Program-made: the position numbers and the translations under genes
Notes under the pieces: model-generated
Told to the model about the DNA's origin: nothing
Seen by the model: the letters and a program-made list of their open reading frames with translations, nothing else
Database searches by the model: none
Assembly (NCBI RefSeq): GCF_029433855.1
Contig: NZ_JAROAU010000004.1
Location: forward strand, 125,458 to 189,457
DNA: 64,000 bases
From: Candidatus Kosakonia sp. 282A-S69
GTDB lineage: Bacteria; Pseudomonadota; Gammaproteobacteria; Enterobacterales; Enterobacteriaceae
Reading direction: 5' to 3'
Shown: positions 10,073 to 19,281 of the stretch, piece after piece
Position numbering within the stretch: the first letter of the stretch is position 1
How the letters are laid out: every line of letters starts with the position of its first letter

Positions 10073-11478
10073 TATGCATTCCTTACGTTTTTCACCGCCG
10101 GTACGCTCTGGCTGTCACTCAGCTCATGATAGTTAATGCGGCGTTTTTCCAGATCCGCCTGGATCTGTTTCATCAATTCACGGTCGACTTTTAACAGGCG
10201 AACCACGCCTGCGGTGATGAGATAACCGACGCCCGGGATCACGGTAAACAGCAGCATGATGCCGTTGATCGCACTGGCGCTCTGCTGTTTGGCCCCAGCA
10301 TCGTAGCCATACCAGGAGAGCAGGAAGCCGACCATCGCGCCCGCCACCGCCAGACCCACTTTCAGGAAGAAGAGATTGCCGGAAAAGCTGATACCGGTAA
10401 TACGTTTGCCGGTTTTCCACTCGCCGTAGTCATCCACATCGGCCATCAGTGACCAGTGCAGTGGGGAGGGGATCTGGTGCAGGATGTTCAGCAAGAAGTA
10501 GAGCACCGCAATCATCACCGTCGCGCGTGGGTCGAGGAAGTAGAAGCCGCAGGAGAAGATCGCCAGCGCGATATTGGTCCAGAAGAAGACTTTCAGTTTG
10601 CACCAGCGGTCGGTCAGCACTTTTGCCAGCATGCTGCCGAACATCATGCCGACCACGCCCAGGCTGATAAACAGCGTGGCGAAGTGGGTGCTCTCCTGCA
10701 TCACCCAGGTGACGTAATACATGGTGGCAGCCATACGGATAAAGCCGGGGCAGACGTTGCACAGCGTCAGCAGCAGAATGCGCACCCACTGATCGTTTTT
10801 CCACACGTCCCTGAAATCTTTCTTCAGATCGTCATTGGTCGGCACCGCCGGGCGCACGCGTTCGCGCACCGTAGCAAAGCAGAACAGGAACATACACATG
10901 CCGATAAACGCCAGAACCGTCATCGCCATCTGATACCCTTTGGCTTTATCCGCGCCGCCGAACCACTCCGCCATCGGCAGCAGCGTCAGCGACAGCAGCA
11001 GCGTCGCGATGCCGACCATCACAAACCGGTAGGACTGGCAGGCCACGCGCTCTTTCGGATCGTTGGTGATGACGCCGCCCAGTGAGCAGTAGGGGATGTT
11101 AATGGCGGTATAGGTGAGTGAGAGCAGGAAGTAGGTGACGAAGGCATAGATAACTTTGCTGCTATAGGTCCACTCCGGCGTGGTGAACATCAGCACGCTG
11201 AAGAGTGCGTAGGGCACGGCAATCCACAGTAGCCATGGGCGAAAACGACCATATTTGCTCTGCGTGCGGTCGGCCAGTGCGCCCATTAACGGGTCGGTAA
11301 TGGCATCAATAACGCGAATCGACAGCAGCAGCACGCCGACCAGCGCGGGAGCCAGACCGAAGATATCGGTATAGAAATAGTTAACAAACAGCATGATGGC
11401 GCCAAAGATGATGTTGCATCCGGCGTCGCCCATGCCATAACCGATCTTCTCTTTAACAGACAGTTTATTGGTGTCCAT
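10072..11478 (-). CDS. Glycoside-pentoside-hexuronide:cation symporter (YicJ/XynT-like MFS permease)
   Basis: A 468-residue membrane protein with about 12 hydrophobic segments. The N-terminal KEKIGYGMGDAG and the loop DRTQSKYGRFRPW are hallmarks of the GPH family, which imports oligosides with Na+ or H+. It is the first gene of a two-gene operon with a GH43 glycosidase, so the substrate is probably a short xylo- or arabino-oligosaccharide from plant cell wall. No regulator gene lies beside it. The closest K-12 relative is YicJ, which pairs with the alpha-xylosidase YicI instead. Confidence 0.87.
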   Translation of the reverse strand: MDTNKLSVKEKIGYGMGDAGCNIIFGAIMLFVNYFYTDIFGLAPALVGVLLLSIRVIDAITDPLMGALADRTQSKYGRFRPWLLWIAVPYALFSVLMFTTPEWTYSSKVIYAFVTYFLLSLTYTAINIPYCSLGGVITNDPKERVACQSYRFVMVGIATLLLSLTLLPMAEWFGGADKAKGYQMAMTVLAFIGMCMFLFCFATVRERVRPAVPTNDDLKKDFRDVWKNDQWVRILLLTLCNVCPGFIRMAATMYYVTWVMQESTHFATLFISLGVVGMMFGSMLAKVLTDRWCKLKVFFWTNIALAIFSCGFYFLDPRATVMIAVLYFLLNILHQIPSPLHWSLMADVDDYGEWKTGKRITGISFSGNLFFLKVGLAVAGAMVGFLLSWYGYDAGAKQQSASAINGIMLLFTVIPGVGYLITAGVVRLLKVDRELMKQIQADLEKRRINYHELSDSQSVPAVKNVRNA

Positions 11479-11613
11479 CGACGGGTCTCCCTCTAAGGTA
11501 TGAGTTCGATTATTCGCCCGTATATTTTTATTTGCGTAGCAGGATCACGCCGCAGTGATGGACAAAATGGCTACGTAAAGGAAAGTGTGAGGAAGATAAC
11601 ATTGGTTTAACAA

Positions 11614-11635
11614 CCCTCTCCCGGACGGGAGAGGG
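11614..11635. terminator. GC-rich hairpin downstream of aroP
   Basis: A 9-bp perfect stem (11614-11622 with 11627-11635) of CCCTCTCCC type lies 16 bp beyond the aroP stop. It lacks a long T-run on either side, so termination would be weak. The same pyrimidine-rich palindrome is a common dispersed intergenic element in enteric genomes, so it may be a repeat instead. Confidence 0.5.
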
Positions 11636-11650
11636 CAGAGGCAAACTCAA

Positions 11651-13021
11651 TCAGTGCGCTTTTACCGCTTTTGCATTTTTCTGTCGTACCAGGTAGCCGA
11701 CGCCAAGAATGGCAATCCAGACCGGGATGAGCCACACGGAGATCGCCATACCCGGCGTCATCACCATGATAACCAGCACCGCCGCCATGAAGATCAGGCA
11801 GATCCAGTTCCCCAGCGGGTAGAAGAGCGCCGGGAAGCGCGGTTTCACGCCCTGTTGCTGCTTCGCGCGGCGAAAACGCATATGCGCGAGGCTAATCATC
11901 GCCCAGTTAATCACCAGCGCGGAGACCACCAGCGCCATCAGCAGCCCAAAGGCGGATTCCGGGGCGAGGTAGTTAATCAGCACGCAGAGGGCGGTGAAGA
12001 GCGCAGAGACCAGAATGGTGTTAACCGGCACGCCGCGCTTGTCGGTTTTTTGCAGCATTTTCGGCGCGTTGCCCTGTTTGGCCAGGCCAAACAGCATGCG
12101 GCTGTTGCAGTAAACGCAGCTGTTATAGACCGACAGCGCTGCCGTCAGCACCACAATATTCAGCGCGTTGGCCACCAGGGAGTCGCCCAGTTCATGGAAG
12201 ATCAGCACAAATGGGCTGGTATCAGCCGTTACGCGGGTCCATGGCAGCAGGGAGAGCAGCACCGCTAGCGAGCCGATATAGAAGATCAGAATGCGGTAGA
12301 TCACCTGGTTGGTCGCTTTGGGAATGCTCTGCTCCGGGTTATCCGCTTCCGCCGCGGTGATACCGACCAGCTCCAGCCCACCGAAAGAGAACATGATAAT
12401 CGCCATCATCATCACCAGGCCGCCGATGCCGTGCGGCAGGAAGCCGCCCTGTTCCCATAAGTTGCGTACTGTCGCCTGCGGGCCTGCGCTGCCGCTAAAC
12501 AGCAGCCAGCCGCCGAAGAGGATCATCGCCACCACGGCCACCACTTTGATAATGGCAAACCAGAACTCCATCTCGCCGAACACTTTTACGTTGGTCAGGT
12601 TGATGGCGTTGATAACGACAAAGAAGACGGCAGCAGAGACCCAGGTTGGGATCTCCGGCCACCAGAACTGGACATATTTACCGACCGCCGTGAGTTCCGC
12701 CATGGCGACCAGCACATAGAGCACCCAGTAGTTCCAGCCGGAAGCGAAGCCGGCAAAACTGCCCCAGTATTTATAGGCGAAGTGGCTGAAGGAGCCGGCA
12801 ACCGGCTCTTCAACCACCATCTCACCAAGCTGGCGCATAATCAGAAATGCGATAAAACCGGCAATCGCGTAGCCGAGAATAATGCCGGGCCCGGCCGACT
12901 GGATGACTGACGCGCTGCCCAGAAACAGCCCAGTCCCAATAGCACCGCCCAGCGCGATAAGCTGTATATGGCGGTTCTTAAGGCCGCGCTTTAGCTGATC
13001 GCCGTGCTGTTGACCTTCCAT
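11651..13021 (-). CDS. aroP: Aromatic amino acid transporter AroP
   Basis: Inner-membrane permease of the amino acid/polyamine/organocation family that takes up phenylalanine, tyrosine and tryptophan. The 456-residue protein has about 12 membrane segments, with the signature IALGGAIGTGLFLGS in segment 1. Length is within one residue of E. coli AroP. A GAGG ribosome binding site lies 7 nt before the ATG. E. coli aroP is repressed by TyrR; I looked for TyrR boxes upstream and found only weak matches. The close paralogue PheP is less likely because of the pdhR neighbour. Confidence 0.95.
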   Translation of the reverse strand: MEGQQHGDQLKRGLKNRHIQLIALGGAIGTGLFLGSASVIQSAGPGIILGYAIAGFIAFLIMRQLGEMVVEEPVAGSFSHFAYKYWGSFAGFASGWNYWVLYVLVAMAELTAVGKYVQFWWPEIPTWVSAAVFFVVINAINLTNVKVFGEMEFWFAIIKVVAVVAMILFGGWLLFSGSAGPQATVRNLWEQGGFLPHGIGGLVMMMAIIMFSFGGLELVGITAAEADNPEQSIPKATNQVIYRILIFYIGSLAVLLSLLPWTRVTADTSPFVLIFHELGDSLVANALNIVVLTAALSVYNSCVYCNSRMLFGLAKQGNAPKMLQKTDKRGVPVNTILVSALFTALCVLINYLAPESAFGLLMALVVSALVINWAMISLAHMRFRRAKQQQGVKPRFPALFYPLGNWICLIFMAAVLVIMVMTPGMAISVWLIPVWIAILGVGYLVRQKNAKAVKAH

Positions 13022-13308
13022 TATGAAACCTCGTGTGTGGTTATTATGTTTACGCTATGGTGAGCGTGTAAGGAATAAGTTCCATTTATATGTATTATTT
13101 GCTTTACGAAACGGCAGGGTAATTTTAACTTGAGACCTTTCGCATGCCAAAGAATAGTGGTAAGCGAAGGGGAATGCATCTGCTTTATGATGCCTTAATG
13201 ACGAGCTGATGAAAAAAAGAGCGCGCGTCACTACCCCTCATACCCCTCCATCCATTCCCACACTTCTTTTTATGCATACAAAGTGAATAAAAAAGCAGCT
13301 GGTGGAAA

Positions 13309-13330
13309 ACTGAATCGGTTCAGATTCAGT
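13309..13330. repeat. Palindrome with 8-bp arms in the aroP-pdhR gap
   Basis: Two 8-bp perfect inverted arms (13309-13316 and 13323-13330, ACTGAATC type) are separated by 6 bp. The geometry suits a dimeric regulator or a short RNA hairpin. It does not match the PdhR, TyrR or CRP consensus. Function unknown. Confidence 0.5.
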
Positions 13331-13510
13331 AATTTGCGTTTCGGGAAAGAGAGAGCTCACTCTAAAGGGGTAAACGAGTCATTTATGTAAGGTTACATCT
13401 TTGAAACGCCATTTCTGTTTAGTTGTTAAAATGTGCGTGGTTTCCTGATTTCAATCAAAACCTGTATGGACAGAAGGTGAATACTTTGTTACTTTAGCGT
13501 CAACAATATG

Positions 13511-13529
13511 AAATTGGTAAGACCAATTT
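13511..13529. promoter_or_regulatory. PdhR operator (autoregulatory site)
   Basis: A perfect palindrome with 8-bp arms, AAATTGGT (13511-13518) and ACCAATTT (13522-13529), fits the PdhR consensus ATTGGTnnnACCAAT fully. It lies 30 bp before the pdhR start. In E. coli PdhR bound here represses pdhR-aceEF-lpd and pyruvate relieves the repression. Confidence 0.92.
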
Positions 13530-13559
13530 ACTCCGGGCGAGTGGCAGAGACAGGGAACA

Positions 13560-14324
13560 ATGGCCTACAGCAAAATCCGCCAACCTAAACTTTCCGATGT
13601 GATTGAGCAGCAACTGGAGTTTTTGATTCTCGAAGGGACGCTCCGTCCCGGTGAAAAGCTTCCTCCAGAACGCGAACTGGCCAAACAGTTCGACGTTTCT
13701 CGTCCTTCACTGCGCGAGGCCATCCAGCGTCTCGAAGCGAAAGGCCTGCTTCTCCGTCGCCAGGGTGGCGGAACCTTTGTCCAAAGCAGTCTGTGGCAGA
13801 GCTTCAGCGATCCGCTGGTTGAGCTTCTGACCGATCATCCCGAATCCCAATTTGATCTTCTCGAAACGCGCCATGCACTGGAAGGCATTGCTGCTTATTA
13901 TGCGGCGCTGCGCAGTACCGACGAAGACAAAGTGCGGATTGGCGAACTGCATCGCGCCATTGAGCTGGCCCAACAGTCAGGCGATCTGGACGCCGAGTCC
14001 AGCGCGGTAGTGCAGTATCAAATCGCCGTAACGGAAGCTGCACATAATGTAGTCCTGCTTCATCTGCTACGCTGCATGGAGCCGATGCTGGCGCAGAACG
14101 TTCGTCAAAACTTCGAATTGCTCTACGCCCGCCGCGAGATGCTTCCGCTGGTCAGCAACCATCGCGCGAGCATCTTCGCCGCAATCATGGCTGGCAAACC
14201 GGAAGAGGCGCGTGAAGCGTCGCACCGCCATCTGGCGTTTATTGAAGAGATTTTGCTGGATCGCAGCCGTGAACAGAGTCGTCGTGAACGCTCTCTGCGT
14301 CGGCTGGAGCAGCGTAAGAATTAG
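13560..14324 (+). CDS. pdhR: Pyruvate dehydrogenase complex transcriptional repressor PdhR
   Basis: GntR/FadR-family repressor of 254 residues. The N-terminal winged helix (about residues 8-75) includes [15 protein letters not shown] and [18 protein letters not shown], and the C-terminal helical FCD domain binds pyruvate. It is first in the pdhR-aceE-aceF-lpd cluster and has its own operator just upstream. Length equals that of E. coli PdhR. Confidence 0.97.
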   Translation: MAYSKIRQPKLSDVIEQQLEFLILEGTLRPGEKLPPERELAKQFDVSRPSLREAIQRLEAKGLLLRRQGGGTFVQSSLWQSFSDPLVELLTDHPESQFDLLETRHALEGIAAYYAALRSTDEDKVRIGELHRAIELAQQSGDLDAESSAVVQYQIAVTEAAHNVVLLHLLRCMEPMLAQNVRQNFELLYARREMLPLVSNHRASIFAAIMAGKPEEAREASHRHLAFIEEILLDRSREQSRRERSLRRLEQRKN

Positions 14325-14399
14325 AATTTTCTGGCGCAATTTGTGCCGGAAGAGTTGTAACAACAGCGCCAACTTTTAGAGCGCGGCAACTAAACGCAG

Positions 14400-14460
14400 A
14401 ACCTGTCTTATTGCACTTTTACGAACCTTTACAGGCCGTCAGAGTGCAATGGGACAGGTT
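14400..14460 (+). promoter_or_regulatory. Long stem-loop in the aceE 5' leader
   Basis: Two 8-bp stem blocks (14400-14407 with 14453-14460, and 14410-14417 with 14443-14450) are separated by a symmetric 2x2 internal loop and close a 25-nt apical loop. There is no T-run after it and it ends 39 nt before the aceE ATG, so it is not a simple terminator. From memory a similar structure stands in E. coli aceE. It may stabilise or process the pdhR-aceE mRNA, or attenuate it. Confidence 0.65.
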
Positions 14461-14499
14461 CCAGACAATCAACGATTAGATAGATAAGGAATACCCCCC

Positions 14500-17163
14500 A
14501 TGTCAGAACGTTTACAAAATGACGTGGATCCGATCGAAACTCGCGACTGGCTACAGGCGATCGAATCGGTCATCCGTGAAGAAGGTGTTGAGCGTGCTCA
14601 GTATCTGATTGACCAGCTCCTTTCTGAAGCCCGCAAAGGCGGTGTGAAAGTGGCAGCTGGCACAGGGGCGAGCAACTACGTAAACACTATTGCCGTTGAA
14701 GATGAACCGGAATACCCGGGCAATCTGGAACTGGAACGCCGTATTCGTTCAGCTATCCGCTGGAACGCAATCATGACGGTTCTGCGTGCGTCTAAAAAAG
14801 ACCTCGAGCTGGGCGGTCACATGGCCTCCTTCCAGTCCTCCGCAACCATTTACGAAGTCTGCTTCAACCACTTCTTCCGCGCTCGTAACGAGAAAGATGG
14901 CGGCGATCTGGTTTACTTCCAGGGCCACATCTCTCCGGGCGTGTACGCACGTGCATTTGTTGAAGGTCGTCTGACTGAAGAGCAAATGAACAACTTCCGT
15001 CAGGAAGTGCACGGTAAAGGCCTCTCCTCTTACCCGCACCCGAAACTGATGCCGGAATTCTGGCAGTTCCCGACCGTTTCCATGGGTCTGGGCCCGATTG
15101 GTGCGATCTATCAGGCGAAGTTCCTGAAATATCTGGAACACCGTGGTCTGAAAGATACCTCTGAGCAGACCGTTTACGCCTTCCTCGGCGACGGCGAGAT
15201 GGATGAGCCAGAATCCAAAGGTGCGATCACTATCGCCACCCGTGAGAAACTGGACAACCTCTGCTTCATCATCAACTGTAACCTGCAGCGTCTTGATGGC
15301 CCGGTCACCGGTAACGGCAAAATCATCAACGAACTGGAAGGCATCTTCGCAGGTGCTGGCTGGAACGTAATCAAGGTGATGTGGGGCTCTCGTTGGGACG
15401 AGCTGCTGCGTAAAGATACCAGCGGTAAACTGATCCAGCTGATGAACGAAACCGTTGACGGCGACTACCAGACCTTCAAATCGAAAGATGGTGCGTACGT
15501 TCGCGAACACTTCTTCGGGAAATACCCGGAAACCGCCGCACTGGTTGCAGACTGGAGTGATGAGCAGATCTGGGCTCTGAACCGCGGTGGTCACGATCCG
15601 AAGAAAATCTACGCTGCACTGAAAAAAGCGCAGGAAACCAAAGGCAAAGCAACTGTCATCCTGGCCCACACCGTTAAAGGTTATGGCATGGGCGACACCG
15701 CCGAAGGTAAAAACATCGCCCACCAGGTGAAGAAAATGAACATGGACGGCGTGCGTTATATCCGCGACCGCTTCAATGTTCCGGTGACCGATGAGCAAGT
15801 TGAAAAACTCTCTTACCTTACCTTCGCTGAAGGCTCTGAAGAGCACAAATATCTGCACGAACGTCGCCAGGCGCTGAAAGGCTACCTGCCGTCTCGTCAG
15901 CCGAACTTCACCGAAAAACTGGATCTGCCTGCGCTGGAAGACTTCTCTCAGCTGCTGGAAGAGCAGAACAAAGAGATCTCCACCACCATCGCCTTCGTTC
16001 GTGCCCTGAACGTGATGCTGAAGAACAAGTCGATCAAAGATCGCCTGGTGCCGATCATCGCCGATGAAGCGCGTACCTTCGGTATGGAAGGTCTGTTCCG
16101 TCAGATTGGTATTTACAGCCCGAACGGCCAGCAGTACACCCCGCAGGACCGTGAGCAGGTTGCTTACTACAAAGAAGACGAGAAAGGTCAGATCCTGCAG
16201 GAAGGTATCAACGAACTGGGTGCGGGCGCATCCTGGCTGGCGGCTGCGACCTCTTACAGCACCAACAACCTGCCGATGATCCCGTTCTACATCTACTACT
16301 CCATGTTCGGGTTCCAGCGTATCGGTGACCTGTGCTGGCAGGCAGGCGACCAGCAGGCTCGCGGCTTCCTGGTAGGTGGTACTTCTGGTCGTACGACCCT
16401 GAACGGCGAAGGTCTGCAGCACGAAGATGGTCACAGCCACATTCAGTCGCTGACTATCCCGAACTGTATCTCTTACGATCCGTCTTACGCTTACGAAGTT
16501 GCGGTCATCATGCATGACGGTCTGCAGCGCATGTACGGCGAGAAACAAGAGAACGTTTACTACTACATCACCACGCTGAACGAAAACTACCACATGCCGG
16601 CAATGCCGGAAGGTGCTGAGGAAGGTATCCGTAAAGGTATCTACAAACTCGAAACCGTTGCGGGTAACAAAGGCAAAGTTCAGCTGCTGGGCTCCGGTTC
16701 TATCCTGCGTCACGTACGTGAAGCCGCGCAGATCCTGGCCAACGACTACGGCGTAGGTTCTGACGTTTATAGCGTCACCTCCTTCACCGAACTGGCGCGT
16801 GATGGCCAGGATTGTGAACGCTGGAACATGCTGCACCCGCTGGAAACTCCGCGCGTTCCGTACATCGCTCAGGTGATGAACGACGCTCCGGCTGTAGCAT
16901 CTACTGACTATATGAAACTGTTCGCCGAACAGGTTCGTACTTATGTACCGGCTGATGATTACCGCGTACTGGGTACCGATGGCTTCGGTCGTTCCGACAG
17001 CCGTGAAAACCTGCGTCACCACTTCGAAGTGGATGCTTCTTACGTGGTGGTAGCAGCCCTGGGCGAACTGGCTAAACGTGGCGAAATCGACAAGAAAGTG
17101 GTGGCGGAAGCGATCACCAAATTCAACATCGATGCAGATAAAGTTAACCCGCGTCTGGCGTAA
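14500..17163 (+). CDS. aceE: Pyruvate dehydrogenase E1 component (homodimeric type)
   Basis: Thiamine diphosphate enzyme that decarboxylates pyruvate and acetylates the lipoyl groups of AceF. The 887-residue length equals the E. coli protein and marks the single-chain E1 of enteric type. The thiamine-diphosphate motif [10 protein letters not shown] followed about 30 residues later by [11 protein letters not shown] is intact. Codon use is strongly biased to the preferred set, as expected for a highly expressed gene. aceF follows after 14 bp, so the two are co-transcribed. Confidence 0.98.
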   Translation: MSERLQNDVDPIETRDWLQAIESVIREEGVERAQYLIDQLLSEARKGGVKVAAGTGASNYVNTIAVEDEPEYPGNLELERRIRSAIRWNAIMTVLRASKKDLELGGHMASFQSSATIYEVCFNHFFRARNEKDGGDLVYFQGHISPGVYARAFVEGRLTEEQMNNFRQEVHGKGLSSYPHPKLMPEFWQFPTVSMGLGPIGAIYQAKFLKYLEHRGLKDTSEQTVYAFLGDGEMDEPESKGAITIATREKLDNLCFIINCNLQRLDGPVTGNGKIINELEGIFAGAGWNVIKVMWGSRWDELLRKDTSGKLIQLMNETVDGDYQTFKSKDGAYVREHFFGKYPETAALVADWSDEQIWALNRGGHDPKKIYAALKKAQETKGKATVILAHTVKGYGMGDTAEGKNIAHQVKKMNMDGVRYIRDRFNVPVTDEQVEKLSYLTFAEGSEEHKYLHERRQALKGYLPSRQPNFTEKLDLPALEDFSQLLEEQNKEISTTIAFVRALNVMLKNKSIKDRLVPIIADEARTFGMEGLFRQIGIYSPNGQQYTPQDREQVAYYKEDEKGQILQEGINELGAGASWLAAATSYSTNNLPMIPFYIYYSMFGFQRIGDLCWQAGDQQARGFLVGGTSGRTTLNGEGLQHEDGHSHIQSLTIPNCISYDPSYAYEVAVIMHDGLQRMYGEKQENVYYYITTLNENYHMPAMPEGAEEGIRKGIYKLETVAGNKGKVQLLGSGSILRHVREAAQILANDYGVGSDVYSVTSFTELARDGQDCERWNMLHPLETPRVPYIAQVMNDAPAVASTDYMKLFAEQVRTYVPADDYRVLGTDGFGRSDSRENLRHHFEVDASYVVVAALGELAKRGEIDKKVVAEAITKFNIDADKVNPRLA

Positions 17164-17177
17164 GAGGTAAAGAGAGA

Positions 17178-19079
17178 ATGGCTATCGAAATCAACGTACC
17201 GGACATCGGGTCTGATGAAGTAGAAATCACCGAGATTCTGGTCAAAGTGGGCGACAAAGTTGAAGCAGAACAGTCGCTGATCACCGTAGAGGGCGACAAA
17301 GCCTCTATGGAAGTTCCGTCTCCGCAGGCTGGCGTCGTTAAAGAGATTAAAGTCTCTGTCGGCGACAAAACCGAGACCGGTAAACTGATCATGATTTTCG
17401 ATTCCGCCGACGGTGCAGCTGATGCTGCACCTGCTCAGGCAGAAGAGAAGAAAGAAGCCGCGCCGGCAGCTGCCGCTCCGGCCGCTGCAAGCGCGAAAGA
17501 CGTTCACGTGCCGGATATCGGCGGTGATGAAGTCGAAGTGACCGAAATTCTGGTGAAAGTGGGCGACAGCGTGACCGCTGAGCAGTCCCTGATCACCGTG
17601 GAAGGCGACAAAGCCTCCATGGAAGTCCCGGCCCCGTTCGCCGGCACCGTAAAAGAGATCAAAGTGAACACTGGCGACAAGGTCTCCACCGGTTCGCTGA
17701 TCATGGTCTTCGAAGTAGCGGGCGCTGCACCAGCCGCTGACGCGAAACCGCAGGTCAAAGAAGAGGCCGCTTCTGCTCCGGCAGCGGCTGCGGGCGCGAA
17801 AGACGTTAACGTACCGGATATCGGCGGTGACGAAGTTGAAGTGACCGAAGTGATGGTCAAAGTTGGCGACAAAGTCTCTGCTGAGCAGTCTCTGATCACC
17901 GTTGAGGGCGACAAAGCCTCAATGGAAGTCCCGGCACCGTTCGCGGGCGTGGTGAAAGAGTTGAAAGTGAACGTGGGCGACAAAGTCTCCACCGGCTCGC
18001 TGATCATGGTCTTCGAAGTGGAAGGCGCTGCGCCTACGGCTGCTCCGGCAGCGAAGCAGGAAGCGGCACCGGCACCGGCTGCAAAAGCAGAGAAACCGGC
18101 TGCTGCTCCGGCTCCGGCCAAAGCAGAAGGCAAATCTGACTTCGCAGAGAACGATGCTTACGTCCACGCAACTCCGCTGATCCGCCGCCTGGCGCGCGAA
18201 TTTGGCGTTAACCTGGCGAAAGTGAAGGGCTCTGGTCGTAAAGGCCGTATCCTGCGCGAAGACGTTCAGGCCTACGTGAAAGACGCGGTGAAACGCGCGG
18301 AATCTGCGCCAGCTGCCGCTTCCGGCGGTGGTCTGCCGGGCATGCTGCCGTGGCCGAAAGTGGACTTCAGCAAGTTCGGCGAAATCGAAGAAGTGGAACT
18401 GGGCCGTATCCAGAAAATCTCTGGTGCTAACCTGAGCCGTAACTGGGTGATGATCCCGCACGTTACCCACTTCGACAAAACCGATATCACCGATCTGGAA
18501 GCGTTCCGTAAACAGCAGAACGCCGAAGCAGAGAAACGTAAACTGGACGTGAAATTCACCCCAGTGGTCTTCATCATGAAAGCCGTTGCCGCGGCCCTTG
18601 AGCAGATGCCACGTTTCAACAGCTCCCTGTCCGAAGATGGTCAGCGTCTGACGCTGAAAAAATACATCAACATCGGTGTGGCGGTTGATACCCCGAATGG
18701 CCTGGTGGTTCCGGTCTTTAAAGACGTGAACAAGAAGAGCGTGACCGAGCTGTCCCGCGAACTGACCACCATCTCCAAAAAAGCGCGTGATGGTAAGCTG
18801 ACTGCCGGCGAAATGCAGGGCGGCTGCTTCACTATCTCCAGCATCGGCGGCCTGGGTACCACCCACTTCGCACCGATTGTGAACGCGCCGGAAGTGGCTA
18901 TCCTGGGCGTCTCCAAGTCCGCGATGGAGCCGGTGTGGAACGGTAAAGAGTTCGTTCCGCGTCTGATGATGCCGATTTCGCTCTCCTTCGACCACCGTGT
19001 GATTGACGGTGCTGATGGGGCGCGCTTTATCACCATCATCAACAACATGCTGTCCGACATTCGCCGTCTGGTGATGTAA
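17178..19079 (+). CDS. aceF: Pyruvate dehydrogenase E2 component, dihydrolipoamide acetyltransferase
   Basis: Core of the PDH complex, 633 residues. Three tandem lipoyl domains are present, each with the lipoylation motif GDKASMEVP; the modified lysines are K41, K145 and K246. Ala/Pro-rich linkers join them. A peripheral-subunit binding domain lies at about 330-365 and the catalytic trimer domain after 400, with the active-site [11 protein letters not shown] near the end. The lipoyl repeats give strong internal DNA similarity across 17.2-18.0 kb. A ribosome binding site GAGGTAAAGAGAG precedes the start. Confidence 0.98.
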   Translation: MAIEINVPDIGSDEVEITEILVKVGDKVEAEQSLITVEGDKASMEVPSPQAGVVKEIKVSVGDKTETGKLIMIFDSADGAADAAPAQAEEKKEAAPAAAAPAAASAKDVHVPDIGGDEVEVTEILVKVGDSVTAEQSLITVEGDKASMEVPAPFAGTVKEIKVNTGDKVSTGSLIMVFEVAGAAPAADAKPQVKEEAASAPAAAAGAKDVNVPDIGGDEVEVTEVMVKVGDKVSAEQSLITVEGDKASMEVPAPFAGVVKELKVNVGDKVSTGSLIMVFEVEGAAPTAAPAAKQEAAPAPAAKAEKPAAAPAPAKAEGKSDFAENDAYVHATPLIRRLAREFGVNLAKVKGSGRKGRILREDVQAYVKDAVKRAESAPAAASGGGLPGMLPWPKVDFSKFGEIEEVELGRIQKISGANLSRNWVMIPHVTHFDKTDITDLEAFRKQQNAEAEKRKLDVKFTPVVFIMKAVAAALEQMPRFNSSLSEDGQRLTLKKYINIGVAVDTPNGLVVPVFKDVNKKSVTELSRELTTISKKARDGKLTAGEMQGGCFTISSIGGLGTTHFAPIVNAPEVAILGVSKSAMEPVWNGKEFVPRLMMPISLSFDHRVIDGADGARFITIINNMLSDIRRLVM

Positions 19080-19084
19080 TCGAG

Positions 19085-19110
19085 AAGCCGGCCTGACGGC
19101 CGGCTTTTTT
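19085..19110 (+). terminator. Rho-independent terminator after aceF
   Basis: A 9-bp GC-rich stem (19085-19093 with 19098-19106) and a T-run follow the aceF stop by 5 bp. It separates aceEF from lpd, which is consistent with lpd also having its own promoter. Confidence 0.88.
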
Positions 19111-19281
19111 CTGCTAATCTCATAGCGCTTTTGGGGTTATCAGGGGCAAAGGACAATTCGTTAGCCGTTTGTTGTTTCAAAAATGTTAACAATTTTGTAA
19201 ACTGCGGGCGGATAGAACGTCCCGGTGGATGAAGGGCGACATGAAGTACCCCTGACCGCCGGAAATCAATAAGAGGTCATG

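Larger units (their letters stand above)
13022..13559. other. Long aroP-pdhR divergent intergenic region
   Basis: This 538-bp AT-rich stretch carries the promoters of two divergent genes. It holds the PdhR operator (13511-13529), an unexplained palindrome (13309-13330) and, on the pdhR side, candidate -10 sequences such as TACTTT near 13482 upstream of the operator. No convincing open reading frame is seen. K-12 also has a long gap here. Confidence 0.6.

Noticed and set aside
13030..13110. TyrR boxes upstream of aroP
   Set aside because: TyrR control is expected from E. coli, but I found only partial matches to TGTAAAN6TTTACA and cannot place a box reliably.
14749..17022. 757-codon open frame antisense to aceE
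   Set aside because: It has no ribosome binding site or family features, and its composition is what strong codon bias in aceE produces on the opposite strand.
17240..17970. Three similar DNA segments that look like direct repeats or a CRISPR-like array
   Set aside because: They encode the three lipoyl domains of AceF; the spacing of about 300 bp and the reading frame explain them.
17919..18995. 358-codon open frame antisense to aceF
   Set aside because: Low-complexity translation opposite a well-identified gene; no start signals.
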